The notes beneath the pieces were generated by a model. That model saw only the letters and a list, made by a program, of their open reading frames with translations. It did not search any database and was not told the origin of the DNA. Shown here piece by piece: positions 10,018 to 18,829 of a stretch of 64,000 nucleotides of DNA (position 1 is the stretch's first letter; every line of letters begins with the position of its first letter). A program made the translations under genes and the position numbers. The stretch spans positions 124,001 through 188,000 of the forward strand of contig JAACTB010000008.1 in NCBI GenBank assembly GCA_009993605.1, read 5' to 3'. Origin of the DNA: Erythrobacter sp. (GTDB lineage Bacteria > Pseudomonadota > Alphaproteobacteria > Sphingomonadales > Sphingomonadaceae).

Positions 10018-11841
10018 CTATTCGACAGTCACGGATTTCGCCAGATTGCGCGGCTGATCCACGTCGGTCCCTTTGACGCAGGCGACGTGATAGGCGAGCA
10101 GCTGGACGGGCACGGCATAGACCAGCGGCGCGATGAGCGGGTGGACGCGCGGCATCTCGATCGTCGCCAAGCATCCCTCGCCCGCATCCTCCAGCCCCTG
10201 CGCGTCGGAGATCAGCACGACCTGTCCGCCCCGCGCGCGGACCTCCTCCATATTGGAGATCGTCTTTTCGAACAGCGGGCCGGACGGTGCGATCACGATC
10301 ACGGGCACCTTTTCGTCGATCAGCGCGATGGGGCCGTGCTTCATCTCGCCCGAGGCATAGCCTTCCGCGTGGATGTAGCTGATTTCTTTCAGTTTCAGCG
10401 CCCCTTCGAGCGCGAGCGGGTAATCCGGGCCCCGCCCCAGATACAGGACGTCCCGCGCGGGCGCGATGAGATACGCCATCGCCGCGATATCCTCGTCGTG
10501 ATCGAGCGCAGCATTGAGACAGGCGGGCGCTTCGAGGAGATGCGCGACCACCTCTTCCTCTTCGGCGCGGTTCATCCGCCCCTTCTTCACCGCCATATGC
10601 GCCGCCAGGGCCGCCAGTACGGCCAGCTGGCAGGTGAAGGCCTTGGTGGAAGCGACGCCGATCTCCGGCCCGGCATGGGTCGGCAGCAGCAGATCGGCCT
10701 CGCGCGCCATCGAGCTGGTCGGCACATTGACGACGACGGCAATGGTCTGCCCGTTCGCCTTGCAATGGCGCAGCGCCGCCAGCGTGTCGGCGGTCTCGCC
10801 GCTCTGGCTGATGAACAGGGCCAGCCCGCCATCTTCCAGCACCGGCTCGCGATAGCGGAATTCGGACGCCACATCGATATCGACGGGGACGCGCGCGAAA
10901 TGTTCGAACCAGTATTTGGCGACCAGCCCGGCGTAGAACGACGTTCCGCAGGCGACGATCGTCACGCGGCGAATGCTCGAAAGATCGAAATCGAACTGGG
11001 GTAGCGCGACCGAGTTGTCGGCGCGATGGATGTAGGAGGAGAGCGTCTGCGCCACGACCGTGGGCTGTTCGAATATCTCCTTCTGCATGAAGTGGCGGTA
11101 ATTGCCCTTCTCCGTCGCCGCCGCGGATGCGCCGGAGGTGGTTATTTCGCGTTCCGCCGGATTGTTCTCGTGATCGTAGACCTGCGCGCCTTCGCGGCGG
11201 ATCTCGACCCAGTCGCCTTCCTCGAGATAGGCAATCCGCTGCGTCAGCGGGGCGAGAGCCAGCGCATCTGAGCCGAGAAAGATCTCGTCCTCGCCATAGC
11301 CGACCACCAAAGGTGAGCCGAGCCGCGCGCCGATCAGCATGTCGGGATGGGCGCGAAAGGCGATCGCCAGCGCGAAGGCTCCGCGCAGGCGCGGCAGTAC
11401 GGTCTTGACCGCATCCTGCGGGCTCGCCCCGTTCTCGACCTCGCGCGAGAGCAGATGCGCGACCACTTCGGTGTCGGTGTCGCTCTCCAGCACGCGGCCC
11501 TCACCGCGCAATTCGGCGCGCAAGTCCTTGTAGTTCTCGATGATGCCGTTGTGGACCACCGCGAGATGCTCGGTCGCGTGCGGGTGGGCGTTCTTCTCGT
11601 TCGGGGCGCCGTGAGTCGCCCAGCGGGTATGCGCGATCCCGATCTCGCCGGGCGCGGGATGGCGGTTCAGTTCCTCGACCAGATTGGCGAGCTTGCCCTC
11701 GGCACGGCGGCGCACGAGATCGCCGTCATGGATGGTGCAGACGCCCGCGCTGTCATAGCCGCGATACTCCATCCGCCTGAGGCCGTCGACGAGCCGATCG
11801 GCAACCGGGCTGCCGCTGACGATACCGATGATTCCGCACAT
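10018..11841 (-). CDS. glmS: Glutamine-fructose-6-phosphate aminotransferase (isomerizing)
   Basis: Makes glucosamine-6-phosphate from fructose-6-phosphate and glutamine, the entry to peptidoglycan and LPS amino-sugar synthesis. The 607-residue protein begins MCGIIGIVSG, so Cys2 becomes the N-terminal nucleophile after methionine removal. The glutaminase domain occupies about residues 1-215 and two SIS domains follow, with CGTSFYAG and SQSGETADT as sugar-phosphate loops. The C-terminus ends DQPRNLAKSVTVE, the usual GlmS ending. No upstream riboswitch is visible. glmU is not adjacent. Confidence 0.98.
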   Translation of the reverse strand: MCGIIGIVSGSPVADRLVDGLRRMEYRGYDSAGVCTIHDGDLVRRRAEGKLANLVEELNRHPAPGEIGIAHTRWATHGAPNEKNAHPHATEHLAVVHNGIIENYKDLRAELRGEGRVLESDTDTEVVAHLLSREVENGASPQDAVKTVLPRLRGAFALAIAFRAHPDMLIGARLGSPLVVGYGEDEIFLGSDALALAPLTQRIAYLEEGDWVEIRREGAQVYDHENNPAEREITTSGASAAATEKGNYRHFMQKEIFEQPTVVAQTLSSYIHRADNSVALPQFDFDLSSIRRVTIVACGTSFYAGLVAKYWFEHFARVPVDIDVASEFRYREPVLEDGGLALFISQSGETADTLAALRHCKANGQTIAVVVNVPTSSMAREADLLLPTHAGPEIGVASTKAFTCQLAVLAALAAHMAVKKGRMNRAEEEEVVAHLLEAPACLNAALDHDEDIAAMAYLIAPARDVLYLGRGPDYPLALEGALKLKEISYIHAEGYASGEMKHGPIALIDEKVPVIVIAPSGPLFEKTISNMEEVRARGGQVVLISDAQGLEDAGEGCLATIEMPRVHPLIAPLVYAVPVQLLAYHVACVKGTDVDQPRNLAKSVTVE

Positions 11842-11924
11842 GGTAGAAAAGGTCCTAGATTCACACTGTTCGAGATATGCGCCGCTCTAGCGCGAAATCC
11901 CGAACTATCAATGATACGGATCGC

Positions 11925-12869
11925 TCAACTCGGTCCGGTGAGGCCGGACGGTTGTTTGGCAGGCGATCTTGCAGGCGTGCGCGACCAGAGCAGCAGGCCC
12001 GCCCCGATGATGATCCCTGCGCCGACGAAAGTCGCAAGATCGGGCACGTCGCCGAACATGAGATAGCCGAGCGTCGTCGCCACCAGCATCTGGACATAGG
12101 TGACGGGCGCGATCGTGGCCGCGCCCGCGCGCATCGTGCCGAGATAGGCAAGCCAGTGCGCGCTGCTGGCGGTGAGCGCGACGAGGGCACAGCGCGCGAC
12201 GACGCTCCAGTCGGGCACACCGACCACGAGGCTCGGCAGGCCGCTGAGATGACCCAGGCCCGCCGCGAGGATCAAAAACGGCGTCGCCCACATGGCGATG
12301 AAAGCCTGCATCGAGAGCGAACTGCCCTGCCCCGCGCTCGCCCTGTTCATGATGACCATCAGCGCGAAGAACAGGGCGGAGGCGAGCGGGAGCAGGGCCA
12401 CCAGCCCCAGAGCGACAAGGTTTGGGCGCAGGATCAGCGCCACGCCGCACAAGGCTATCGCGGAGACCAGCCAGACCAGCGGCCGCACCTTTTCGCCCAG
12501 CAGCGGCCCGCTCAATATCGCGACGAACACGGGCGAGACGAAAGCCAGCGCCATCGCGGTCGCGAGCGGCATGGCGAAGATCGCCGAAAAGAAGCACAGG
12601 GTGGCCCCGGCAAGGCACGCCCCGCGCCCGACCTGAAGCCAGTGATTGCGCGGACGAAACCCGCCGCGCCCTTCCCTGAGATACAGCAGTGTTGCCAGCC
12701 CCAGCGCCCCGATCGTGAAGCGCAGCGCCGCCACGGCGAGCGGCGACCATTCGCCCGCCATCGTCTTGACGATCGCATCTCCGACCGAAAGCGAGGCGAA
12801 CCCCGAGGCGGCGAGCAGCAATCCGCTCCTGTCGTCCTGCTGCATGGCGGTTGCGCTGTCCCCTGGCAT
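11925..12869 (-). CDS. EamA/DMT family transporter
   Basis: A 314-residue inner-membrane protein with about ten hydrophobic helices in two repeated halves, the EamA drug/metabolite transporter pattern. The first half contains FASLSVGDAIVK and the second GLGHLSGLPSLVVG and ITPVTYVQ-like helices. The substrate cannot be inferred. The ATG at 12869 starts the first soluble residues before helix 1. The gene lies 83 bp upstream of glmS on the same strand and could share its transcript. Confidence 0.88.
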   Translation of the reverse strand: MPGDSATAMQQDDRSGLLLAASGFASLSVGDAIVKTMAGEWSPLAVAALRFTIGALGLATLLYLREGRGGFRPRNHWLQVGRGACLAGATLCFFSAIFAMPLATAMALAFVSPVFVAILSGPLLGEKVRPLVWLVSAIALCGVALILRPNLVALGLVALLPLASALFFALMVIMNRASAGQGSSLSMQAFIAMWATPFLILAAGLGHLSGLPSLVVGVPDWSVVARCALVALTASSAHWLAYLGTMRAGAATIAPVTYVQMLVATTLGYLMFGDVPDLATFVGAGIIIGAGLLLWSRTPARSPAKQPSGLTGPS

Positions 12870-13056
12870 TCGAAAGCCCGCCCCTTAGCGAGCGCGCCGG
12901 GCTTTGGCGACAGCGCGTGCGCAGGGCGCGCGAGCCGGAAGACCCTTTAGGGAAAAAATAAGCTTTCCAACCTATTCACCATTCCTCGGAAGAGAATGTC
13001 GGGCATCGCGCCCTAAATTTACCTAGCGAAACAGTCGCGCCTGGGGGTTATCGGGA

Positions 13057-14589
13057 ATGAGTGCATTCGGACGAAAGAACGGACCGGGCGGCATGTCCCC
13101 CGGCGCGCGTCCGCAATTCGGAGTTGCCAAGCCGATGCGCGGCGGCGGCCCGCCGACACCACCCCGGCCCGAACCCGAAAGCGATGGCGGCGACCAGTTC
13201 CCGCCGCTTCCGCACGACGCTATGGACGCGCAACCGGGAACCGGCGCGCCGCAGAAATCGGAGGCGATGGCGCGCCTCGAAGATCGCATGAACGCGGTCC
13301 ACGACACCAATTCGCAAGTCGGCGGCTTCGAGGCGAGCGTCCACAAGATCAAGGAACAGGTGCTCCCCCGCCTGCTCGAACGCGTCGATCCCGAAGCCGC
13401 GGCCACGCTGACCAAGGACGAGCTGTCGGAAGAATTCCGCCCGATCATCCTCGAAGTGCTGGCCGAACTGAAGGTCACGCTCAACCGGCGCGAACAGTTC
13501 GCGCTCGAAAAGGTGCTGGTCGACGAATTGCTGGGCTTCGGCCCGCTGGAGGAATTGCTCGCCGATCCCGACGTGTCCGACATCATGGTCAACGGGCCGC
13601 AGCAGACCTACATCGAAAAGAAGGGGAAGCTCGTGCTCGCCCCGATCCAGTTCCGCGACGAACAGCATCTGTTCCAGATCGCGCAGCGGATCGTGAACCA
13701 GGTCGGCCGCCGCGTCGACCAGACCACCCCGCTTGCCGACGCCCGCCTCAAGGATGGGTCCCGCGTCAACGTAATCGTCCCGCCACTCTCGCTGCGCGGC
13801 ACGGCGATCTCGATTCGTAAATTCTCCGAAAAGCCGATCACGATCGACATGCTCCAGGGCTTCGGCTCGATGAGCGAGAAGATGGCCACCGCGCTCAAGA
13901 TCGCGGGCGCCTGCCGGATGAACGTCGTCATTTCGGGCGGTACCGGCTCGGGCAAGACGACCATGCTCAACGCCCTGTCGAAGATGATCGACCCGGGCGA
14001 GCGAGTGCTGACGATCGAAGACGCCGCCGAACTCCGCTTGCAGCAGCCGCACTGGCTCCCGCTCGAAACCCGCCCGCCCAACCTCGAAGGCCAGGGCGCG
14101 ATCACCATCGGCGATCTCGTCAAGAACGCCCTGCGCATGCGGCCCGACCGCATCATCCTGGGCGAAATTCGCGGGTCGGAATGTTTCGACCTGCTCGCCG
14201 CGATGAACACCGGCCATGACGGGTCGATGTGTACGCTCCACGCCAACTCCCCGCGCGAATGCCTCGGCCGTATGGAGAACATGATCCTGATGGGCGACAT
14301 CAAGATCCCCAAGGAAGCCATCAGCCGCCAGATCGCGGAAAGCGTCGACCTGATCGTTCAGGTCAAGCGCCTGCGCGACGGTTCGCGCCGGACGACCAAC
14401 ATCACCGAAGTCATCGGAATGGAGGGCGACGTCATCGTCACCCAGGAATTGTTCAAGTTCGAATATCTCGACGAAGGCGACGACGGCAAGATCGTGGGCG
14501 AATACCGCTCGAGCGGTTTGAGGCCCTATACGCTGGAAAAGGCGCGCCAGTTCGGCTTCGACCAGGCCTATCTCGAAGCCTGCCTCTAA
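13057..14589 (+). CDS. cpaF: CpaF/TadA-type secretion ATPase
   Basis: A 510-residue type II/IV secretion ATPase of the kind that powers Flp (Tad) pilus assembly. The first 65 residues are glycine/proline rich and probably disordered. The Walker A motif GGTGSGKT is at residues 294-301, followed by the Asp-box-like TIEDAAELRL, a Walker B region RPDRIILGEIRG and the His box region containing TGHDGSMCTLHAN. The ATG at 13057 has a GGGA just upstream. No other tad/cpa gene is next to it here: the neighbours are a transporter on one side and an unrelated small minus-strand gene on the other, so this ATPase gene is isolated. Confidence 0.95.
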   Translation: MSAFGRKNGPGGMSPGARPQFGVAKPMRGGGPPTPPRPEPESDGGDQFPPLPHDAMDAQPGTGAPQKSEAMARLEDRMNAVHDTNSQVGGFEASVHKIKEQVLPRLLERVDPEAAATLTKDELSEEFRPIILEVLAELKVTLNRREQFALEKVLVDELLGFGPLEELLADPDVSDIMVNGPQQTYIEKKGKLVLAPIQFRDEQHLFQIAQRIVNQVGRRVDQTTPLADARLKDGSRVNVIVPPLSLRGTAISIRKFSEKPITIDMLQGFGSMSEKMATALKIAGACRMNVVISGGTGSGKTTMLNALSKMIDPGERVLTIEDAAELRLQQPHWLPLETRPPNLEGQGAITIGDLVKNALRMRPDRIILGEIRGSECFDLLAAMNTGHDGSMCTLHANSPRECLGRMENMILMGDIKIPKEAISRQIAESVDLIVQVKRLRDGSRRTTNITEVIGMEGDVIVTQELFKFEYLDEGDDGKIVGEYRSSGLRPYTLEKARQFGFDQAYLEACL

Positions 14590-14596
14590 CCGCGGC

Positions 14597-14827
14597 CTAT
14601 CCTGCGATAACCACCGGCAGCGCCAGCGCCAGCATCCCGCCGCCGAGCACGGCGAGCGTCACGAACAGCCCGGTCCAGGGCACCCAGCCGACCCGGTCGA
14701 TATCCCGGCGCCGCGAGCGGCGGCGATCCATGCGCATCGCGGCCACCGCCAGCAGGATGAGCGCCCCGCCGCTCAAGGCCAGCAATTCAGCGTCATTGGC
14801 GAAAAGCAGGAAATCGGGTTCGCGCAT
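14597..14827 (-). CDS. Small two-helix membrane protein, unknown
   Basis: A 76-residue product starting at ATG 14827. It has two hydrophobic segments (ALSGGALILLAVAAM and a second ending LALPVVIAG) separated by an arginine-rich linker (DRRRSRRRDI), consistent with a small inner-membrane protein with a positive cytoplasmic loop. A TTG at 14884 would extend it by 19 residues. It is convergent with cpaF, with only 7 bp between stops. No family recognised. Confidence 0.55.
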   Translation of the reverse strand: MREPDFLLFANDAELLALSGGALILLAVAAMRMDRRRSRRRDIDRVGWVPWTGLFVTLAVLGGGMLALALPVVIAG

Positions 14828-14964
14828 CGCGAGGCCATATGGTTCAGCCGTCCGAAACGGCAAGGCCGCTATCGACGGCAACAAGCGAGCCCGCCCTAGC
14901 CGCTAGTCGAAACTACGAACCGGACGGTTCGGAACCCGGAACATCGAAGGTGAGTTATCTCGAA

Positions 14965-15090
14965 ATGCGCAAGATCATTATCGCCGTCGGCCTCGCGGCC
15001 ATGACTCTCTCGACCGCTGCCTGCAACACGGTGCGCGGGATCGGTCAGGATCTACAGTCGGTCGCCAACGACGTCGACGAGGCGACCTGA
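14965..15090 (+). CDS. Entericidin EcnA/B family lipoprotein
   Basis: A 41-residue lipoprotein: MRKIIIAVGLAAM is a short hydrophobic signal and STAAC is the lipobox. The mature part is about 22 residues (NTVRGIGQDLQSVANDVDEAT), the pattern of entericidin A/B, small cell-envelope lipoproteins known from E. coli as an antidote/toxin pair. Only one copy is present here, so a toxin-antidote role is not supported. The ATG at 14965 is chosen because the signal peptide starts there, with AAGGTGAG upstream. Confidence 0.8.
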   Translation: MRKIIIAVGLAAMTLSTAACNTVRGIGQDLQSVANDVDEAT

Positions 15091-15119
15091 CGCGGCGCGC
15101 GGCTCGATCGCTTGGCGCT

Positions 15120-15572
15120 TTACTGCCAGCGACCGGCCTGACGCGCGCGGCGCTCCCTGATCGCCAGCCACAGGACCAGGCCCAAGGGGCCCGCCATGAA
15201 GGTCGCGAGCAGGATCGGGGCCTGGAGCAGGCGCGAGAACCCCTTCGCATCGGCGTCGCGCGCGATCCACAGCCCGACGAAGAGATCGAAGGCAAGATAA
15301 TGGACCCACCCCACGACGGCACCGCCTTGGCTGGCGAAGATCGCCTGCACACCTGAGATGGTGGTGAAGTTCGCGCCGCCACCGCCGCCCACCGGATCGA
15401 CCGAACCGCTCAGAATGAGGCCGAGCAGGACCGCATAGGCGAGGCACAGCAGTCCGACACCGGCGAACAACACGCCCGACAGCAAAGCGGGCCAGCGCGG
15501 CGCGAGGATCAGCGCCGCCCACCAGATCATCGCCCAGACATTCCCAATTCCGAACAGCGTTTCCCAGGCCAT
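15120..15572 (-). CDS. ABA4-like (DUF4281) membrane protein
   Basis: A 150-residue integral membrane protein with four predicted helices. The segments VGWVHYLAFDLFVGLWIARDA and LLATFMAGPLGLVLWL match my recollection of the ABA4-like family (DUF4281), named for a plant plastid protein needed for neoxanthin formation. Bacterial members are poorly characterised. A carotenoid-related role is possible in pigmented sphingomonads but is only inference. A glycine run separates helices two and three. The oxidoreductase gene ends 9 bp upstream of its start on the same strand, so they may be co-transcribed. Confidence 0.75.
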   Translation of the reverse strand: MAWETLFGIGNVWAMIWWAALILAPRWPALLSGVLFAGVGLLCLAYAVLLGLILSGSVDPVGGGGGANFTTISGVQAIFASQGGAVVGWVHYLAFDLFVGLWIARDADAKGFSRLLQAPILLATFMAGPLGLVLWLAIRERRARQAGRWQ

Positions 15573-15581
15573 CGTCCGCTC

Positions 15582-16283
15582 CTATTCCGTTTCGGCCACC
15601 GGCAGCGGCAGGCTGCGCGCGGCGCGTTCGATGCCCGAATTCATATGCACGAAACGCCCGCGCGCGGGTTTCAGCGCCAGGGACACGCAGGCGCGCGCGA
15701 CCGTCTCCGCCTCGATAGCGCGGTATTGCGCGTATTTGCCGTGCAGCAACAGGTTGAAAAGCGGGCTCGCCGCGATCGCGAGCCGTTCCGTTGGGCGCCG
15801 ATCGTTACCGCGCTCGCCCCGCAACAGGCCGGGCCGCAGGATGTCGAGACGGTGAAAGCCTACCCGGCCCAGCTCCTTTTCCACCTCGCCCTTGACCCGC
15901 AGATAGAACTGCTTGGCATGGGCATCCGCGCCGACCGAGCTGACCACCACCATGCGCTCGCAGCCGTGCTCCCTGGCGTGGCGCGCCGTATCGAGGACCA
16001 GATCGTAATCGACTGCGCGAAACGCCGCCTCGTCCTCGCCCGCCTGCTTCCAGGTCGTGCCGAGCGCGCAGATTAGCGCGCGCGGGCGCAGTGCCTCGAA
16101 GATCTGCGACCAATTAGCGGGCTCGGCCACGAACATCTCCATGGTCGCGCCGGGGGGCAGCGGCATCTCGCGCCGCGCGATCGCGGCCAGGCGCAGGTCG
16201 CGCCGCCCCACACAATCTTCGATCACATGCCGTCCGACGAGGCCCGTCGCGCCGACGAGTGCCAGCCGCATCGGATCAGACAT
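15582..16283 (-). CDS. NAD(P)-binding atypical SDR / NmrA-like oxidoreductase
   Basis: A 233-residue Rossmann-fold protein with the N-terminal dinucleotide motif GATGLVGRHV at residues 11-20. The remainder (VVVSSVGADAHAKQFYLRVKGEVEKEL) resembles the HTATIP2-like atypical short-chain dehydrogenases, in which the usual catalytic Tyr-x3-Lys is YLRVK here. The substrate is unknown. Its start overlaps the end of the dGTPase-like gene by 8 bp, and it precedes the ABA4-like gene, suggesting a three-gene unit. Confidence 0.85.
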   Translation of the reverse strand: MSDPMRLALVGATGLVGRHVIEDCVGRRDLRLAAIARREMPLPPGATMEMFVAEPANWSQIFEALRPRALICALGTTWKQAGEDEAAFRAVDYDLVLDTARHAREHGCERMVVVSSVGADAHAKQFYLRVKGEVEKELGRVGFHRLDILRPGLLRGERGNDRRPTERLAIAASPLFNLLLHGKYAQYRAIEAETVARACVSLALKPARGRFVHMNSGIERAARSLPLPVAETE

Positions 16284-17448
16284 TGCTCAGCCCCTCGGGC
16301 ACGCGGCCGTGGATGCGCGCATATTGGTCGATGGCGAAGCGATCGGTCATGCCCGCGATGAAGTCCGCAATATGGCGGCTGCGCGCGGGCTCGCTTGCGG
16401 GCAATCCTGCCCGCCAGGCATCGGGCAGGGTCCGCGCGTCCTCGCTATAAGCCACGAACAGCGCCGCGATCACCTCGCGCGCGCGTTCGGCGGTCTGCTT
16501 CTGGTCGGGATGATAATAGAGCCGCTCGTACATGAACGCCTTCAGGCGCCGCTCCTGCGCCGCCATGGAGGGCGAAAACCCGGCAAGCGGACCGTCTGCG
16601 GCGCGCACCTCGTCCACGCTGGCCACATCGCGCAGGCCATCGGCGCTGTGGGCGAGCACATCGTTGACCATCATACCGATCTGGCCGCGCACCAGCTCGC
16701 GCAATTTGCGTTCGTGTTCGGCATGGGGGAACCGCTTCTCGACCTCCGCCCACTGGTCGGCGACGAAATCGAGCGTGAGCAGATCGTCGAGCTGGAGGAA
16801 TCCTGCGCGCAGGCCATCGTCGATATCGTGATTGTCGTAGGCGATATCGTCCGCGACATTGGCGATCTGTGCCTCGGCGGAAGGCCAGGTCGCAAGGTCG
16901 AGCGGGAATTTCGCGTCTATCTCGCTCAGCGCCCAGTTCGGCGCGGCGACCGGGCCGTTATGCTTGGCGAGGCCTTCCAAGGTCTCGAACGTAAGATTTA
17001 GCCCGTCATACGCGGGATAGGGACATTCGAGCCGCGCCAGCGTGCGCAGCGAGTGGGCGTTGTGATCGTATCCACCCGCCTCGACCATCGCGGCGGACAA
17101 AGCGTTCTCGCCCGCATGGCCAAAGGGCGGATGCCCGATATCGTGCGCAAGGCAGAGCGCTTCGGTCAGATCCTCGTCGAGGCGTAGGGCGCGCGCCAGC
17201 ACGCGGCCGATCTGCGCGACTTCGAGGCTGTGGGTGAGACGGGTGCGGTAATGATCGCCGTCGGGCGCGACGAAGACCTGGGTTTTCGAGCGCAGGCGGC
17301 GGAAGGCGATCGAATGGACGATCCGGTCCCGATCACGCTGGAATTCGCTGCGCGGCCCCCGGATTTCGCCGCGCGTGATATCGCTGGCAATCGGAAATTC
17401 CCGCCCGCGCGATTGCGCCGGGTCCGAGGCATAGGCTGCGCGATCCAT
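16276..17448 (-). CDS. dgt: dGTPase-like HD-domain triphosphohydrolase
   Basis: A 390-residue deoxyguanosinetriphosphate triphosphohydrolase-like protein, expected to cleave dNTPs to nucleosides and triphosphate. The HD metal site is visible as THSLEVAQIGR followed by CLAHDIGHPPFGHAGE, with the third aspartate in ADDIAYDNHDIDDG. The N-terminal FQRDRDRIVHSIAFRRL segment is typical. Length fits the proteobacterial short form. ATG at 17448. It overlaps the downstream oxidoreductase by 8 bp. Confidence 0.93.
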   Translation of the reverse strand: MDRAAYASDPAQSRGREFPIASDITRGEIRGPRSEFQRDRDRIVHSIAFRRLRSKTQVFVAPDGDHYRTRLTHSLEVAQIGRVLARALRLDEDLTEALCLAHDIGHPPFGHAGENALSAAMVEAGGYDHNAHSLRTLARLECPYPAYDGLNLTFETLEGLAKHNGPVAAPNWALSEIDAKFPLDLATWPSAEAQIANVADDIAYDNHDIDDGLRAGFLQLDDLLTLDFVADQWAEVEKRFPHAEHERKLRELVRGQIGMMVNDVLAHSADGLRDVASVDEVRAADGPLAGFSPSMAAQERRLKAFMYERLYYHPDQKQTAERAREVIAALFVAYSEDARTLPDAWRAGLPASEPARSRHIADFIAGMTDRFAIDQYARIHGRVPEGLSNV

Positions 17449-17540
17449 CGAGCGGAGCGGTTAGGTCACGCGCGCATGAGCGGCAACGTGAACAGATTGG
17501 CAACCTGGTGGGAAACTCCGCCAAAAGCACTCCACGAACG

Positions 17541-17575
17541 AAAAGGGCCGCGCGTCACGAAAGACGCGCGGCCCC
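17541..17575 (-). terminator. Rho-independent terminator of the S8 protease gene
   Basis: On the minus strand a 13-bp GC-rich stem (GGGCCGCGCGTC type arms) with a four-base TTTC loop is followed by TTTT. It lies 15 bp beyond the protease stop at 17591. Confidence 0.85.
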
Positions 17576-17590
17576 ATCAGGATCAGACAA

Positions 17591-18706
17591 TCAGCGGATG
17601 CCGATCGTGTCGGGATTGCCGTCCGGATCGCCGTTGACCGTCCCGCCCGAGCGCACCGGGCCGAGCAGCAGCAGGCCCGCAAGGTGCGGCGCGGCCATCG
17701 AGGTGCCCGACAGAGTGGCGTAGCCGCCGCCCTTGTAGGTCGAGTAGATCGACGAGCCCGGCTCCGCATAATCGACCGGCGGATTGCCGAAGTTCGAGAA
17801 GCTGGACCAATTGTCGCCCTGCGCGAAGCTCGACACGGTGAACACGTTCGGTCCGTTGGCGCGTGCGGGCGAGTGGTTGTCCGCATCGTCGCTCTCATTG
17901 CCCGCAGCGAGGATGAACTTCACCCCGCCGGCCGCGGCGTTGATAACCGCATTGTCGAGCACGGTCGAAACGCCGCCGCCAAGGCTCATATTGGCGACGT
18001 CGCCCGCGCGCCCGACCTGTGCGACATAGTCCACGCCCGCGATGACACCGCTGTTCGAGCCCGAACCGCTCCGCGTCAGCACCTTGACCGCGACGATCTC
18101 CGCACCCGCCGCCACGCCGACGACGCCGATATTGTTGTTGGCGATCGCCGCGATCGTGCCCGCGACGTGAGTGCCGTGGCCATTGCCGTCGTCGGCGTTC
18201 TTCTCGCGCGTGAAGCTGCGCGACATGCCGGTGTTGACGTTGAGATCGGGGTGATCGAGATCGACCCCGCTATCGATCACGAAGGCGCGGCCCGTGGCGC
18301 CCGTCTGTCCGCCACCGACGCGGGCGATGCCCCAAGGCGTGGTTTCGGAAGCGCTGCCGGTGCTGCCGCCCTTATTGGGCTTGCCCTGCGCGGTCTTCAC
18401 CACCTGGTCCTGCTCGCAATAGGCGATGCGGGGGTTCGACGCCTGCATCTGCGCCGCGCCGCGCGCCGACATATTGGCAGCGAAGCCGCGAATGGCCTTG
18501 GTGTAGACGTGATTGACATTGCCGCCCGCATTGGCGGCGGCGGCGTTCGCCTGGGCTTTTTCCTGCCCGCGACCGACCGTGCCTTCCTTGAACACGCAGA
18601 TATAGCTGTTTTCGATTTTTTCCGCCGAAGCAGGAGTCGCAACTCCCACGCAGGCAAGTGCAATTACGCTCGCAAATGCGAGGCGACCCGAAACAATTGA
18701 TTTCAT
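17591..18706 (-). CDS. Secreted subtilisin-like (S8) serine peptidase
   Basis: A 371-residue secreted protease with a signal peptide (MKSIVSGRLAFASVIALACVG, then ATPASA), an inhibitor I9-like propeptide (about 30-105) and a peptidase S8 domain. The catalytic triad is Asp145 in VIDSGVD, His177 in GHGTHVAGT and Ser336 in SGTSMAAPH, with the oxyanion Asn in AAGNESD. It resembles the proteinase K/aqualysin group. The start at ATG 18706 fits the signal peptide. A perfect 21-bp inverted repeat lies 64 bp upstream and may be its operator. It has its own terminator, so it is probably monocistronic. Confidence 0.95.
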   Translation of the reverse strand: MKSIVSGRLAFASVIALACVGVATPASAEKIENSYICVFKEGTVGRGQEKAQANAAAANAGGNVNHVYTKAIRGFAANMSARGAAQMQASNPRIAYCEQDQVVKTAQGKPNKGGSTGSASETTPWGIARVGGGQTGATGRAFVIDSGVDLDHPDLNVNTGMSRSFTREKNADDGNGHGTHVAGTIAAIANNNIGVVGVAAGAEIVAVKVLTRSGSGSNSGVIAGVDYVAQVGRAGDVANMSLGGGVSTVLDNAVINAAAGGVKFILAAGNESDDADNHSPARANGPNVFTVSSFAQGDNWSSFSNFGNPPVDYAEPGSSIYSTYKGGGYATLSGTSMAAPHLAGLLLLGPVRSGGTVNGDPDGNPDTIGIR

Positions 18707-18769
18707 CTGTAACGTCCCTTCCCGACTAACAGACGGGCAGCATGACGCGATATCGGCAGAGCGCAACCC

Positions 18770-18790
18770 TGCGACGAACGGTTCGTCGCA
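18770..18790. promoter_or_regulatory. Perfect 21-bp inverted repeat, candidate operator
   Basis: Two 10-bp arms (TGCGACGAAC and its reverse complement) flank one central G, between the racemase stop and the S8 protease start. A one-base spacer makes an RNA hairpin unlikely, so a dimeric DNA-binding regulator is the better reading. The cognate regulator is unknown. Confidence 0.5.
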
Positions 18791-18829
18791 AATTTTACGC
18801 AGTTTTTCGATTAGTCTACTTAATTCCCG

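Noticed and set aside
14965-15090. Entericidin as a toxin-antidote pair
   Set aside because: Only one entericidin-like gene is present, so no pair can be claimed.
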